Source: Odiellus spinosus (taxonomy: Eukaryota > Arthropoda > Arachnida > Opiliones > Phalangiidae). Taken from it: a stretch of DNA of 64,000 bases. The position numbers were made by a program, and so were the translations under genes. Below the pieces are notes generated by a model. It ran no database searches. It was given only the letters and a program-made list of their open reading frames with translations, and had not been told where the DNA came from. Of this stretch, positions 44,301-56,028 are shown piece by piece. Location of the stretch: NCBI GenBank assembly GCA_963920705.1, contig OY987225.1, forward strand, positions 17,501,492 to 17,565,491. The letters run 5' to 3'. How positions within the stretch are numbered: the stretch's first letter is position 1; the number at the start of each line of letters is the position of its first letter.

Positions 44301-47300
44301 CAGGTGCATAGTGGTCTCTACCACTAATATAAACTAGAGAAAAAATTGGGATTGTGTCACTTTAACCCATCTTTAGATATCTTCGCTCAAAGTCGCCATA
44401 ATTTTGGAGTTATAACTAGTCGACTCTCTACAAGGTTTTTTCAAAAAATTGTATCTTTCAAAATACTAAATGTTTTGAGCTAAAAACTTGGCTTTCCCAC
44501 CCAAAAGGTCTATATTTCAAGTGGTTAAAATTTAAACAAAATCGAAATCGGTGCCGTGGGAAGATTTTCCAAAATTGGGCGATTTGGGAAAGATTTACCC
44601 CTCTATGGTTTCATGAATTTGGAGTTGAACTGACTATCATATAAAATGGCATAAAAATGGATTAAACATCATTTAATTATGAAATGGGCATGCATAGTAT
44701 CATTACACTAGACATTTATATTTTGGATCGACCCAAAGGTTTCCAATTTTTAAATTTTTATCTACACGTACTCCGTTCATTTTTAATAATTTTCAGGATA
44801 AAATGGCATAAAAATGGATAAAACGTCTTTTAATTATGAAACGGGCATACATAGTGTCATTACAATGGACATTTATATTTTAGATTAACCCCGAGGTTTC
44901 CAATGTTAAGATTTTAAACTGCACGTATTCCATTAATTTTTAATAATTTTCAGGTAATTCTGGCGAGATGGGATTCGCCTCGAGACCGCATCATGAAGCG
45001 GAATTTCGCCATAGCCTTGATACTTCCATAAAATATGCCAAAGCTCTGAACTGCAAAAAGTAAGGCAATTCTCATTACTAATGTTGAAACTCTGTAACAA
45101 CAAGATTTTGCCACTTACTAACCTAGTTGGACTGAACTCCAATGTTTTGGTTCCAGCTTTGAATCAGAATTTAAAAATACCTAATTCTCATGTGCAAAAT
45201 GCACTCCTTAATCTCCAATTAACAACACTGCGGGAAGAGTTTTCTAAAAATTTGGGCATGTAAAAATGTATAAAGTTTTATTTTTACGGGACTTTCAATA
45301 CATTTTATGCTTCCATTAATGGTGGTTTAGTATAGTTTAGATCAATAACGCAATAACTTCTATGAAAAGACAAAATTTACATTGAATGGGTGTTAAGTTA
45401 ATTCATTTTCTTCAACTCAAGTGTGAGGATTATGAAGAAATTTAATTCCCCTGGCGCAGGTCCCTTACGGAAAAAAATTAGTCTGATCTGAAGAGGTCTT
45501 CAAGAACGCTACAAAAGTCTTGGGGAAGTCTTTAAGACCTCCCAAAGACTTCTTGACGTAATCAAGGAGGATTAGACAAGGAGAAGAAATGTGGGGACGG
45601 CGCGGTTCCTACTGCGTCGGCCTAAACTCCCACTCTGGGAGAACGGGGGTAGAGACGTTTCGTGGTAAAATGTTGTCGCGTGGGTAAAACGAATCCTTTA
45701 TGAGACGCGCTAGCTAGCGACCACGTGACAACAGTTTACCTCGAGAATTTCCTATCCCCCCTTTCCACCCGAGTGGGAGGTTGGCTCTTCTCTCTCTAAC
45801 TCAACGCAGCCCCACATTTCCTCTCCTTGTCTAATCCTCCTTGACGTAATGGAAGACTTCCCCAAGAGCTCTTAAGACTAAATTTTTTAATAAGGGGTAC
45901 AATGTTAATTTTATCCTGCCATAGATGGTATAGAATTTCTTATGTAAACCAAACTGTATACTCCTGTTGATATTAATATTTTTCTCATATGTCATAATTC
46001 AAAGCGTAAACGTTTGATTATAATAATATTTCACAACCAAAGTAGCAGGCAACCACAGAGACATCATGGATTAATCAACCTCACAGGGATAATTCTCTTT
46101 GTTAAATGATTGTTGGAATCGCTTCTAGCTACCGATACACGGGGTAAAATATTGAAGGGGGAAAAAACTCTAAAGCAGACGATGCTTATTATTATTCAAC
46201 CTAACACGTTTTTCACTAACATATTCGAGGTATTAGCAGAGGTATATAATAACCCCCTTCGGGGGGAAGTATGAAAGCCCCTATACTACCAATGCTGGAC
46301 TTCTCAATGTCGCTATTCTAGTAAATGGTCTTTGTATAAACAAGACGGCTCGATTTGTGTTTAGAACTTCCTGTCTCTGTTAAAATGGAGTCGAAGGCTG
46401 ACTTCAGCTCGCAAGTTCCGGAAGTGTGCGTAGGGAAAATTTAGTGAGGCTCAAAATTTTTGGGAGTAAAGCGGTGTGTCGATCCGCCGCGATTTACGCC
46501 GGGCACTTGTTGTTCGTCGATTTTGCCTACCTTTCATACTTCCCTCCGAAGGGGGTTATTGTTGTATTATGTGCTCAATATTGCACCAGCTCTTTCCATT
46601 GAATAGCTTATGTCCTAACCTGATTTGTTATAAAGTTCCTCTGCTGATACTTGTAATTCAGCTAACAAGATTAACAATAAACATCACATCGTTTTAGCAT
46701 TTCAAATGAAGTGGCACGTTTTTTATTTAGCTCAACTTAACTAATTATTAAACTGGTTTTTATTAAGCTCTATAATAGATGAAGTTGGTTTAAATTAGAG
46801 ATGTCGTTTTATTTTATTACTCAACAAACCCAACAGTTATTATACACCTCTGGTATTAGGTTGTACCCGTCTTCCTCATTAGCAATTTTATAATTATTCG
46901 GAAGACGGTTACACAATTAATGCAACAGATTCTCTGTTGCAAGGTATTCCCTGCCCAAAAAATAATTCTATCAGGTAAATTATGACTAAAGGCTTAAGTT
47001 GATTCTTTCAATACATTTGATATAGTATATTTACCTGTTTGAATTTGGATTATTAATTAGATTATAAACATAAATAAAATGAATATGGAAATGTTACTTA
47101 CAACAAATAATTCCCAATAGACCTAAAAAGTAAACAAAATATCCTGACAGAAATGAAAAGTTGAAAAGCATAATCTCTAAAGCTTTGAAAATGTACAAAA
47201 CTGCCGCGAGATGGCAACGTTTCAAAAATCTACGTCCGGATTTGTATCGGTAAGGGGGTAAAATTGAGGGGGCCGGATAAATTTCTGGCAGCCATGTTTG

Positions 47301-50300
47301 AAACAAACATCTTCCACTACTAGTGTAGTAAATCGTACCGGAGAGAATTATCTCTGTGAAGTTGATTAATCCATGGAGACATAGCCTTTTCTGGGTAATT
47401 GACTGGACAAATACACACAAAATTAATATCAAACAACCATAAATAAAAATATAATTAAAATTTGACGAAAATTAACTAAAATAAAAATGTGACGATAGTT
47501 ATTTAAAATTAAACGAATATTATTAAATTAAATTACGAATTTTGAAAAAGCCAAGCATTAAAAAATGCTGCTGATATGCCCAGTGCCATGAGAGGAGAGG
47601 AAACAGCGTTTACTGCCTCTCGCGAGCTGTCGTGTATTCATCCGCGGTTTACCGTCAAGAGTGGTAATCTATATTCAGAGCAGACTATTAATATTGACAG
47701 AGCTGATGATATAAAAATGATGACGTCTTATTTTTAGAAAGATCTACAGCTCTCTTAGTTTAGTCTTGTTGCTATAGCCATTTAATGAAGTCACATTTTG
47801 TTAGTTCTACGTAACTTAATGATGTTTTGTTAGTAATACACCACTTTGCTCTTCCACTGTGCGCATGCACGCGTTCGAGACGCTTACTAGTGGCGAAAAA
47901 AAAAAAAAAACACGTTCACTTGGTGAGGCACGCGTAGTACCCCTCGTATTATCCCATGCAGGTTTTTTCCCTGCCATTTTCACCAAGTGAAAGTTCGCCC
48001 TATGCCGCTATAGCGCCCCAAGTAATGGCTAAATGGTGTATTAGGTTGAATGAACTATTATAGTTCTAAACAAGTGAGTTTTAGTCCACATATTTTAATA
48101 GTTTGAATCTTGGCTGTATAAAGTCCATACTATTGAGAGGCTGGGAAATGACCAGTAGGAAAATGATTTTTTCCAATAGGTATTCGATACTTTTTGTAAC
48201 TTTTAACACCTTTAGCTTATGATCAGCCCTGAATCAAGGATCAGCTGATCACATAACTATCCCAAAAGTCCAAATTCCAAACCGATAAGGGTCGTCTTCT
48301 ATAGAATATATAGTTATTCTTCAACTGCTAGTCTTGTAATAAGTTTAGAGAGCAGTTGCTGGGAAATATCATTTGGGCATAAAATATTTTACACCACAAT
48401 ATTTTATCCATCTGCAATTGTAATTAGTTAAAAAACCTTAGCTTTATTAATAATAAAAAGAGTACCTCAGATCGTGAATTTTAAATGACATAGTGTCCAC
48501 GGTTTAGATATAACTTATAAATTGATCACGGACGGATACTTCGTGGAAAAGGTTTTTTAAAAATGTTTAATACATAATAAAAAATTTTCTTTTGCGAGCT
48601 TTCGGACCGGAGCCCCTTATCAAGGGGCTCCGGTCCAAAAGCTCGCAAAGAAAAATTTTTATTATGTATTAAACATTTTTAAAAAAAACTTATCCACGAA
48701 GTATCCGTCCGTGATCAATTTATAAGAGTACCTCAGACTCTATTAATCTTGGGGCACGGCAGTGCCCCAGATTAATTATGTCAAGAAGTCTTGGGGAAGT
48801 CTTAAAGACTTCCACAAGCCTTTTTGTAGTGTTCTTGAGGACCTCTTCAGATTAGACAAATTTTTTTCAGTAAGGGCTGCCTTCAATATATAAATTAAAA
48901 TATTGGCAATTGTGAACAGTAGCTCCAGAGCAGTGGGCCCCAATGTAATCCTTATGTCTTAAAATATTTGGAGTAAAAATTTTCATGGCCAAATGGTTTA
49001 GCCAGAATTATTTTTGAAAAAGACTTGCCTCCTTATCTTTATTAAAGTAGCTACAAAATATCAGATGGTTTTTTAGTGAGAAAAATCTCATGTGAGTTGT
49101 GTTTCGAGCTTGTTAGGCTATATTAGTGTCAAATTTAAAATCTGTTAGGCCTACATTCAGCTGAGGTCAATGAATGTAAAGTTAAATTTTTGTCAAGTGC
49201 AAGTAGGACGAATACTAATTTACATTTTTCCATTCACACATATATTTAATTTCATATGCATTTTGAAAAGGAGTTTCCCCAATATCAAGATATTTGTAGA
49301 TTTTGTGTAAATTTCTTTGCATCGAAAGAATGATTGGCATCCCTAAGGGGGCTTCTCTACAACCTTTCCAAAAATACTTTGCACGAATGTCTAGCCCAAA
49401 AAGATAAAAATGGCAGCCAAACAAAAACGATCCAAATCTTTTGAATGGGACTGTGTGAATTTTGCAATCAATCAAAAAATATAAATTTTTTTGGTAGCGA
49501 CTGGACCAATCAAAAGATGCACCAGCTTTGGCTTGATTAAATCTCCTTGACATGTGTGATTGTGCTAGTAAGAATAATCAAATCCCATGTGTCACAAAAA
49601 GCACGCCAAACCACTTGGAAATTTTACTATTCATTTGTCGTAGTAACTGCTTTTTTTTAATCTAATCTGACACTTACTGAAGGTTTTACCAAGCAATTAG
49701 ATTTTAAGCCAGGTTTTTCATTACAGCGCTTTGCGAGAGATAAAAGCAGTAAAAAGAAAAATCGCGAGAGTGCTCCTTATTGACTTTTTGTCACTTTCAC
49801 TTAAAGCAACTGGCGGCTCTAGAATTTCTCCTTAATTCCTGCTTTTCTGCTACACAATTAATTTACCTTACCAAAAGCAGGAGGGAGGGATTTATAATAG
49901 CGATTTCCACTGGGACGTTTCGAGCGCTCCGAGAGAGGGCTCCGAACTCGATTTTGACGTCACAGATCGGTCGAGAATTCGCCTGAGAGTGGTCGAGCGA
50001 ATCGCCCAGTGAAACACGACTCGATTATAAGAGCGACTCTCAAGGCAAGCTTTTCGCGGCAATTTAGCCATGGCTGATTCGAATCATGTTGCGTTCGAGA
50101 AACTTTTTGTTAACGAAGATGGTTCATTTTTACGAAATAATAAATAACAACACTTGAATAAATTATTTTAAACGATAAGCCTATGCGTAAAGGACTTCAT
50201 TTTCGGAGTAGGAATGAACAACATCCTCAATATAACCATTTATTTTAGGCCTTTTTACTATCCTTGATGTTTGCTGTAAAAGATTAGCTACAATTTCCTC

Positions 50301-53300
50301 GTCGGAACTATCCGAAGACGATTCCAAAAATAAATACGCAGCCCGAATTTTGCTATTCCTATCTAGTTGCGCCATTTTTAATCGGAGCCCTCTCGGAGCT
50401 TCCCAGTGGAAATCGCTATAAAAAAATCACGAAAACCGCTCGAGATCCTTCGATCTGTCGAATATCTCGGAGCGATATTTTTGCTCTCAGAGCACTCTCC
50501 GCGAGAGCGAAATCGCCAGTGGAAGACGCGGATCTTGCCACGAGCCGCTCTAAGGTCACCAGTGGAATTCGTTCGAAACGTCCCAGTGGAATTCGCCATA
50601 AGTGTATGTGGGTCCCATTGGTTCCTGCCTTTGGCAAGGCATATTTGGCGTGCGTCATGGAAGAGACTTTCACAGGGGCTCCTCCAGAGCCGCCAGGTGC
50701 TTTAAGAAATAACGCTCATTGATAAATAGTTTGAAATATCTCCAGGCTTTTTTTTAGAAGTTTCCTAAAAAATTTACTCATATCTTCTTCAACTTAACGT
50801 TAAGATGACGTTAATTTATACATATAAATTAAACAGGATTCATGTCATGGCTGGCTTGAAAACTAAATTTGTTTTGGACAAAGAAATGGAAGAAGTTTAC
50901 ATTGATAACCTTAAGTACGCTGCCCAAGTTCTGGAAAAAGTAAAGCCTAAAGTTGCTGTTATTTAGGCAAAATTAATATATTATTTAGTATGAATAATAT
51001 TTTTAGGAAGACATTGTGGGTGTGATAGAGCCACTTGCTGCTGTTGTTAGCCCTCAGTACTTCTTGAAAAATTATGACCAAGGTAAGTTTCAGTTTAAAG
51101 GAGCCCATAGATTAGGTATCAGCCCGTTGAAAATTATCCACAAGCTTAGGTGTGGCTGTATAATTTGAGAGACCAATTTTTTATGATAAGCAAGAAAGTA
51201 ACCTAACATTAAAGGGGCTAACTCTAGAACCGTTTGCTCATTACACGTTACATCTAACCACATTTGCATAGTAAAAAATTAGTTTTAAATAGAAAAATAA
51301 AAAAAAAAAAAATCTGGAACCTTCGACTAATCAAAGACGCCCTGCCACATCTTTGGCTTAGTAAAATCCGACGTGGCTCATGTGTTGAATCACGCTCATT
51401 CTTGATTATGTTCACTTGGGGATTATTTATGAAACCAAAGGTAGGGAGTCTTGATAACTCTAAGGTTGTAACAGTTTTTCAGACATTCCTAAAAGTAGGT
51501 ACCTCTACTTAAGAATTTATTACTGGCCAGGATCTTAAGATACCAAGAAGGTACGAGATTGAAATAAAAACACATCTCAGCTATAACAAGGATTATTTGT
51601 GACAGTACTATCGTTAAATATGACTATGCATATAAGAGTCAGTCCCTTGCCCAAAAAAGTTTGTCTAATCTGAAGGGGTCCTCAAGAACACTACAAAAGT
51701 CTTGGGGAATTCTTTAAGACTTCCCCAAGACTTGACATAATGGAAGACTTCCCCAAGACCTCTTAAGGCTAACATTTTTTGGTAAGGGGTCACTTAGCCG
51801 ACAAGTTAAAGTTCATTTACGGAGTTCCCACTTTGTCTAAAGTGTCAGGCAAAGCAGACGTGACTTCAACTCGCGTATCTTCAAAAATTAACTTAAGTAC
51901 AGACGAGGAAGTATACTGCTGACGACGTGATGGTTTAGTAGTTACAGCACGACGATTATCGCCAGCTAGTTTTTTATTTCTTAAACTCATGGAGTTTAAG
52001 CTATGAAATCTGTTACAAGGTTTCCCTTTGAAGTCTGTAATGGGTGTCCTGCTGGAAAGTTATTTTCGCTAGATAGAACATAGTTATAGAACTTTTCCAG
52101 CGGGACTCCCCGTTGCGAAACTACACCCCCCCCCCCTATCTCGTATAAAAAGAAATTGTAAAAAGTTACAAAAAAAAAAGAAGTGAATCTCGAGAAAGGT
52201 GCATCTATTTCTCAAAGAAACAATAAAATACTGAGTCAACATTTAGAATTAAATTAGTAATAATTTTAGTACAAAATAAATCATCTCGTCCTTTGAAGAA
52301 AGGAGATGCGAAGATATTCCCAACAGCTATCTCCTCTCCGAAGAATAGAAAATAGTAATCAGAAAGTAAAGAGATTAAATAGAAACCCCAATCCTCCCAG
52401 TTACAAATGATATGTATACTGATTAAAAACCAATATTAAATGGAAACAAGTTGGGTGAGAGCCCAGAAAACATTTAAATACAGTCTGGGAAAATGTGTGT
52501 TTAAATTGTGTCATGAAAACCAATTTTGTTTTGTTCTTTTTTATTGGCTACTCAGCCGCTTTTAATACCAGTTCACCATTTTCGTGAAAGTTCTGTGGCT
52601 TTAATTATAAGCTTGAGTTACTGTTTAGGGCAAGACAGCAGATTTCCCTCCCATGCATTAAAGCCCAACTTAATATAACCAGGAGGGGATGGAAACTATA
52701 AGAAGTCTGGGACATGAGCCCTTCCCCAACTTTGGCTGTAGCCACCATGAAATCATTATGGCAAAACAGTCATCGCCTCACCCCACTTAATAGATGCCCA
52801 GTCAGAGTTCGGCGAGCGTTACCATGGTTACAAATGCCCACGGAACTATGGTCGAACACCAGCACTCCAAACGTTGATCTCTTACATGCCTATTCACAGG
52901 TGTTCCTTGTACTGCGCCCCTCATTCGTAAGCAAGGGGGTAGGTTAAAAAGAGGGTACACATATTACATAAAGCTCCTTAAGGCTTACGTCCCAGACTTC
53001 TTCTGATATAACCTAATGTAACCCAACCTAACCTAAAATAACATTTTGGAAGGCTATTCCGGGCTATTCAGATCTTATTCAATCTGCATTATGTTTATTT
53101 CGCTAATTTTTATTTTTGTTCCATTGGTAATTTAAAATAGCTAGGGATCTAGGACCTTGCAGCTCTTGTAATTACCAACATAAATTAAAAAAATAAAGAA
53201 AATAGTTAAATTGGGAAAATTTTTGTTGAAGCACTCAAATACCCAGAGTCTCGCGCAGTTTTACTTTAAAGGAGGAAAAATTTGAAAGGGAAACAATGTT

Positions 53301-55997
53301 ATTTCGGGAAGAATTCTATTTAACAATAGCATACAAAAAATAATTTAGAAGCCTCAGTGCGTGAGGGCTCTAGATGCAACTTTGTAGTGTTTAAAAATGA
53401 TTGGCTGCCAGGCGACTGTAAAATCTTACACATATTCAATGAGTACTTTGCATTTGCCCAGCATAGTTCTTGAATGTGTTCAATGTAAGCTGATTTATGA
53501 GAAGGAAAAATAATTTGAGATGCCTTGCTGTGAATATTATCCTAAGTGTAATATTTCTATCAAAATTAGGGCTTTCATACTACAAGATGGGCCAGAGAAA
53601 GCTGTTATATAATTTAGTGATGATTTTCAGAGAAATGGAAATGTAATGTTACTCTCAACCCTTTGATCCTGACATTGATCAGTCAATTTAAAATTTATGA
53701 CAGCTTGGCGTTTCATAAGCATTTCTTGTGCGTAATTTCTATCTTTTCTCGACGTCAATTAATGATTAAAGTTACTTCAATCCAGTTTCTATGACGTCAT
53801 AATAATACAAAAATAGGTCATTCTATTTTGTGTGTTAGAATTTCATTCCAGTCATTTAATTGGAGTTGCTCCAGATATGCATGTAGCCTTATTGCTCTAG
53901 TTTAGACCTGATCTACTAGATTTGGATATTTTTATTGATATTTCAAGTCGTTCCTAATTTTAATTATCTTATTTTTTTAGCTCTGAAAGTTGTTCAGGAA
54001 GTCAATCATCCCAATATCAAATTATTGCTGGTGAGTATAGAACATTTTAAAGACTATCATAACATCTTTGGTAGTTAATTTCATGGCAAAGGAGCATCGA
54101 TAATCAGGAGGCTTATATAGGTAGAAGTTATAGGAAACATTAAACAATGACCAGTATAAAGGTTTTGCTTTTGTAGAGAGTTTAAACAAGATTAAAAAAT
54201 TATAGTAAGCCATTTAATTTGTAGTGCTCAGAGCTTTTATCTGGTTTCTAGAACTCGCAATATTTTCCAAAATTTGGGATTAAGTGCCTATTTAGGTGCC
54301 TAGGTCACGCTACTTGGAGTAACTTGACAGAAGGTAAATGAAAACTGCTATATCATTTACATATTTTTCGGAATCTACGTTATCGAAACTTAAGAAAAAT
54401 ATCAACTCTTGTTTTTAAACATGAGTTAAATATAATAGAAAAGGTATTAAAGATCGGACTTAGTTGTCTGCTACAAAAAAGCATGGAGCCCCTGTGTTTG
54501 AATTTCCAAGGTCGTCATGCGACCAATAGGCGCCGTTTAGACAATGTGACCCCAGAGAAACCATAGATATCATGTATATAATCAGGCTAAATACCTTTGA
54601 TAGCGACCACAACTGTTTGAAATGGTGTTTTCCTTCATTTAAAAAACATTACATCATTTAAATAAATTTATTTAACTCGCATTTTGAGTGAATTAAATTC
54701 CACAAGGAGACACTGCACTTCGTTTAATAAATCAAATCATATTTAGGAGATGCTTAAAAATAAGAGTTGATATTTTTCTTAGGTTTTTGATAACGTAGAT
54801 TCAGAAAAACGTGAAATCAAGAAAGTGGTACATCAGTATTCATCTACCCCTTACCAAAGAGGTGTTATGGAAGTCAGAAAGACTTCCCCGAGACTTTTGT
54901 AACGTTCTTGAGGACCTCTTTAGATCAGACTAACGTTTTTCGGTAAGGGACCCTTTAAGTTAATGCGCTCCTCGAGAATACAAAGAGAAGAAGTGGAATA
55001 AGGTATTTAAGGGGTCTCTACGTAGCGGTCCTAAAAGGCAAATTACTTAAAAGACAAGATTATTAGGTGAAAATTTCATACTCATTTTAATTTTTTATCT
55101 GATTCCTTGCAACTAAATATGTCTTGCTGAATTTTTTCACATTTTTTAAAAAATTATTTTGATTAGAATTAATTATTTAAAACTTAATTAGGCTTAGCTA
55201 TGTGTTTGAATTTTTCACTGTTGCCAAAGGACCAATCAGTGCGAAGAGCCAATTACAGGAGGCTCTATCGAAGTAAGATCGTAGAACTCCTAGCGACATC
55301 TAGGTGATAATATAAAGATCTTGGTTGAAATTGAAGATTTTAAATAGAATAGTTTACTAATTTTCTCCAGTTGAAGAAGCAGCTACATTTTAAAAACTAT
55401 AAGCTTCACTAGTAACGAGCTTTGGATAATAATGATGCATACAACTCTTTTATAAACCCCAATTTTCATAAAAATCAAATCCTAAATTTAAACGAAGATC
55501 TCTACGTTATCACCTAGATGTCGCTAGGGTCTCTACGTTTTTATTTTAGTAGGTGGGGATGGGTCCTTGGTTCTGATTGGCTTTTTGGCAATGGTAGAGA
55601 AATTCAAATGCATGTTTGGGATATAAAACTTTAAAAAAATATTTTCTAAATTTGTACTTAAAATTATGAAAAAATTCAGGGGAGCATATTTTTACATAAG
55701 GAATCAGAAAACAAAATACTTCATTTCAGCTAATAGTGTCCGTTTAGCTAAAAATAAAGATCCCATTTTCATTCCTACTTTGGAAATTTTTATCCCAATT
55801 TTACCTAATTTGCCACAGATAAAGGAAAACCCTAAAAGTCATGGGATTTGAAAATTGGTCAAAAAGGTCAGGGAAAAGTCACAGAATATTTTCACGTAAC
55901 TCAGAATCCCTGTAAAAGTGGCCAATCCAAAAATATATCATGGGAAAAAGGTTAGATATTGGGGAGATCATGAAAAATGATTTTAGACCGTCACAGT

Positions 55998-56028
<31 letters not shown>

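Larger units (their letters stand above)
42582..44604. mobile_element. ~2-kb foldback element in HYI intron 1
   Basis: Arms of about 740 bp (42582-43329 and 43858-44604) are inverted copies. The outer ends read GGGTAAATCTTTCCCAAATC and its inverse. The arms share many blocks, such as GCACCGATTTCGATTTTGTT, AAGCCAAGTTTTTAGCTCAA and GTAAAATCTCGCAAAACC, with scattered differences. The two arms meet at a 524-bp TA-flanked element, itself a foldback, so the transcript could fold into a ~2-kb hairpin. Arm open frames such as 42921-43172 (minus) and 44018-44275 are mirror images of each other and show no known domain. Confidence 0.85.
49898..50598. mobile_element. PIF/Harbinger-type deletion derivative (701 bp)
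   Basis: Ends TAGCGATTTCCACTGGGACG and its near-inverse (50579-50598), flanked by the 3-bp direct repeat TAA (49895-49897, 50599-50601). A 3-bp TWA duplication is the PIF/Harbinger signature. The empty site GGGATTTATAAGTGTGTG exists at about 60687-60704. The element retains two short reading-frame starts that face each other; one looks like the N-terminus of a Harbinger transposase. Confidence 0.88.
49805..50701. mobile_element. TTAA-target element, interrupted by a Harbinger-like insertion
   Basis: Flanked by TTAA (49801-49804, 50702-50705). Ends AGCAACTGGCGGCTCTAG and CCAGAGCCGCCAGGTGCT are inverted. Excising the insert at 49898-50598 leaves about 190 bp that match the uninterrupted copy at 60620-60775, with the shared words GGGATTTATAA and GTGGGTCCCATTGG. 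TTAA targets suggest piggyBac-type mobilisation. Confidence 0.85.

Noticed and set aside
47094-47432. 112-codon minus-strand open frame
   Set aside because: It runs through one arm of the inverted repeat at 46055-47390 and has no recognisable domain.
49215-49553. 112-codon minus-strand open frame in HYI intron 2
   Set aside because: No family resemblance, no splice context and no second copy, so chance is the simplest explanation.
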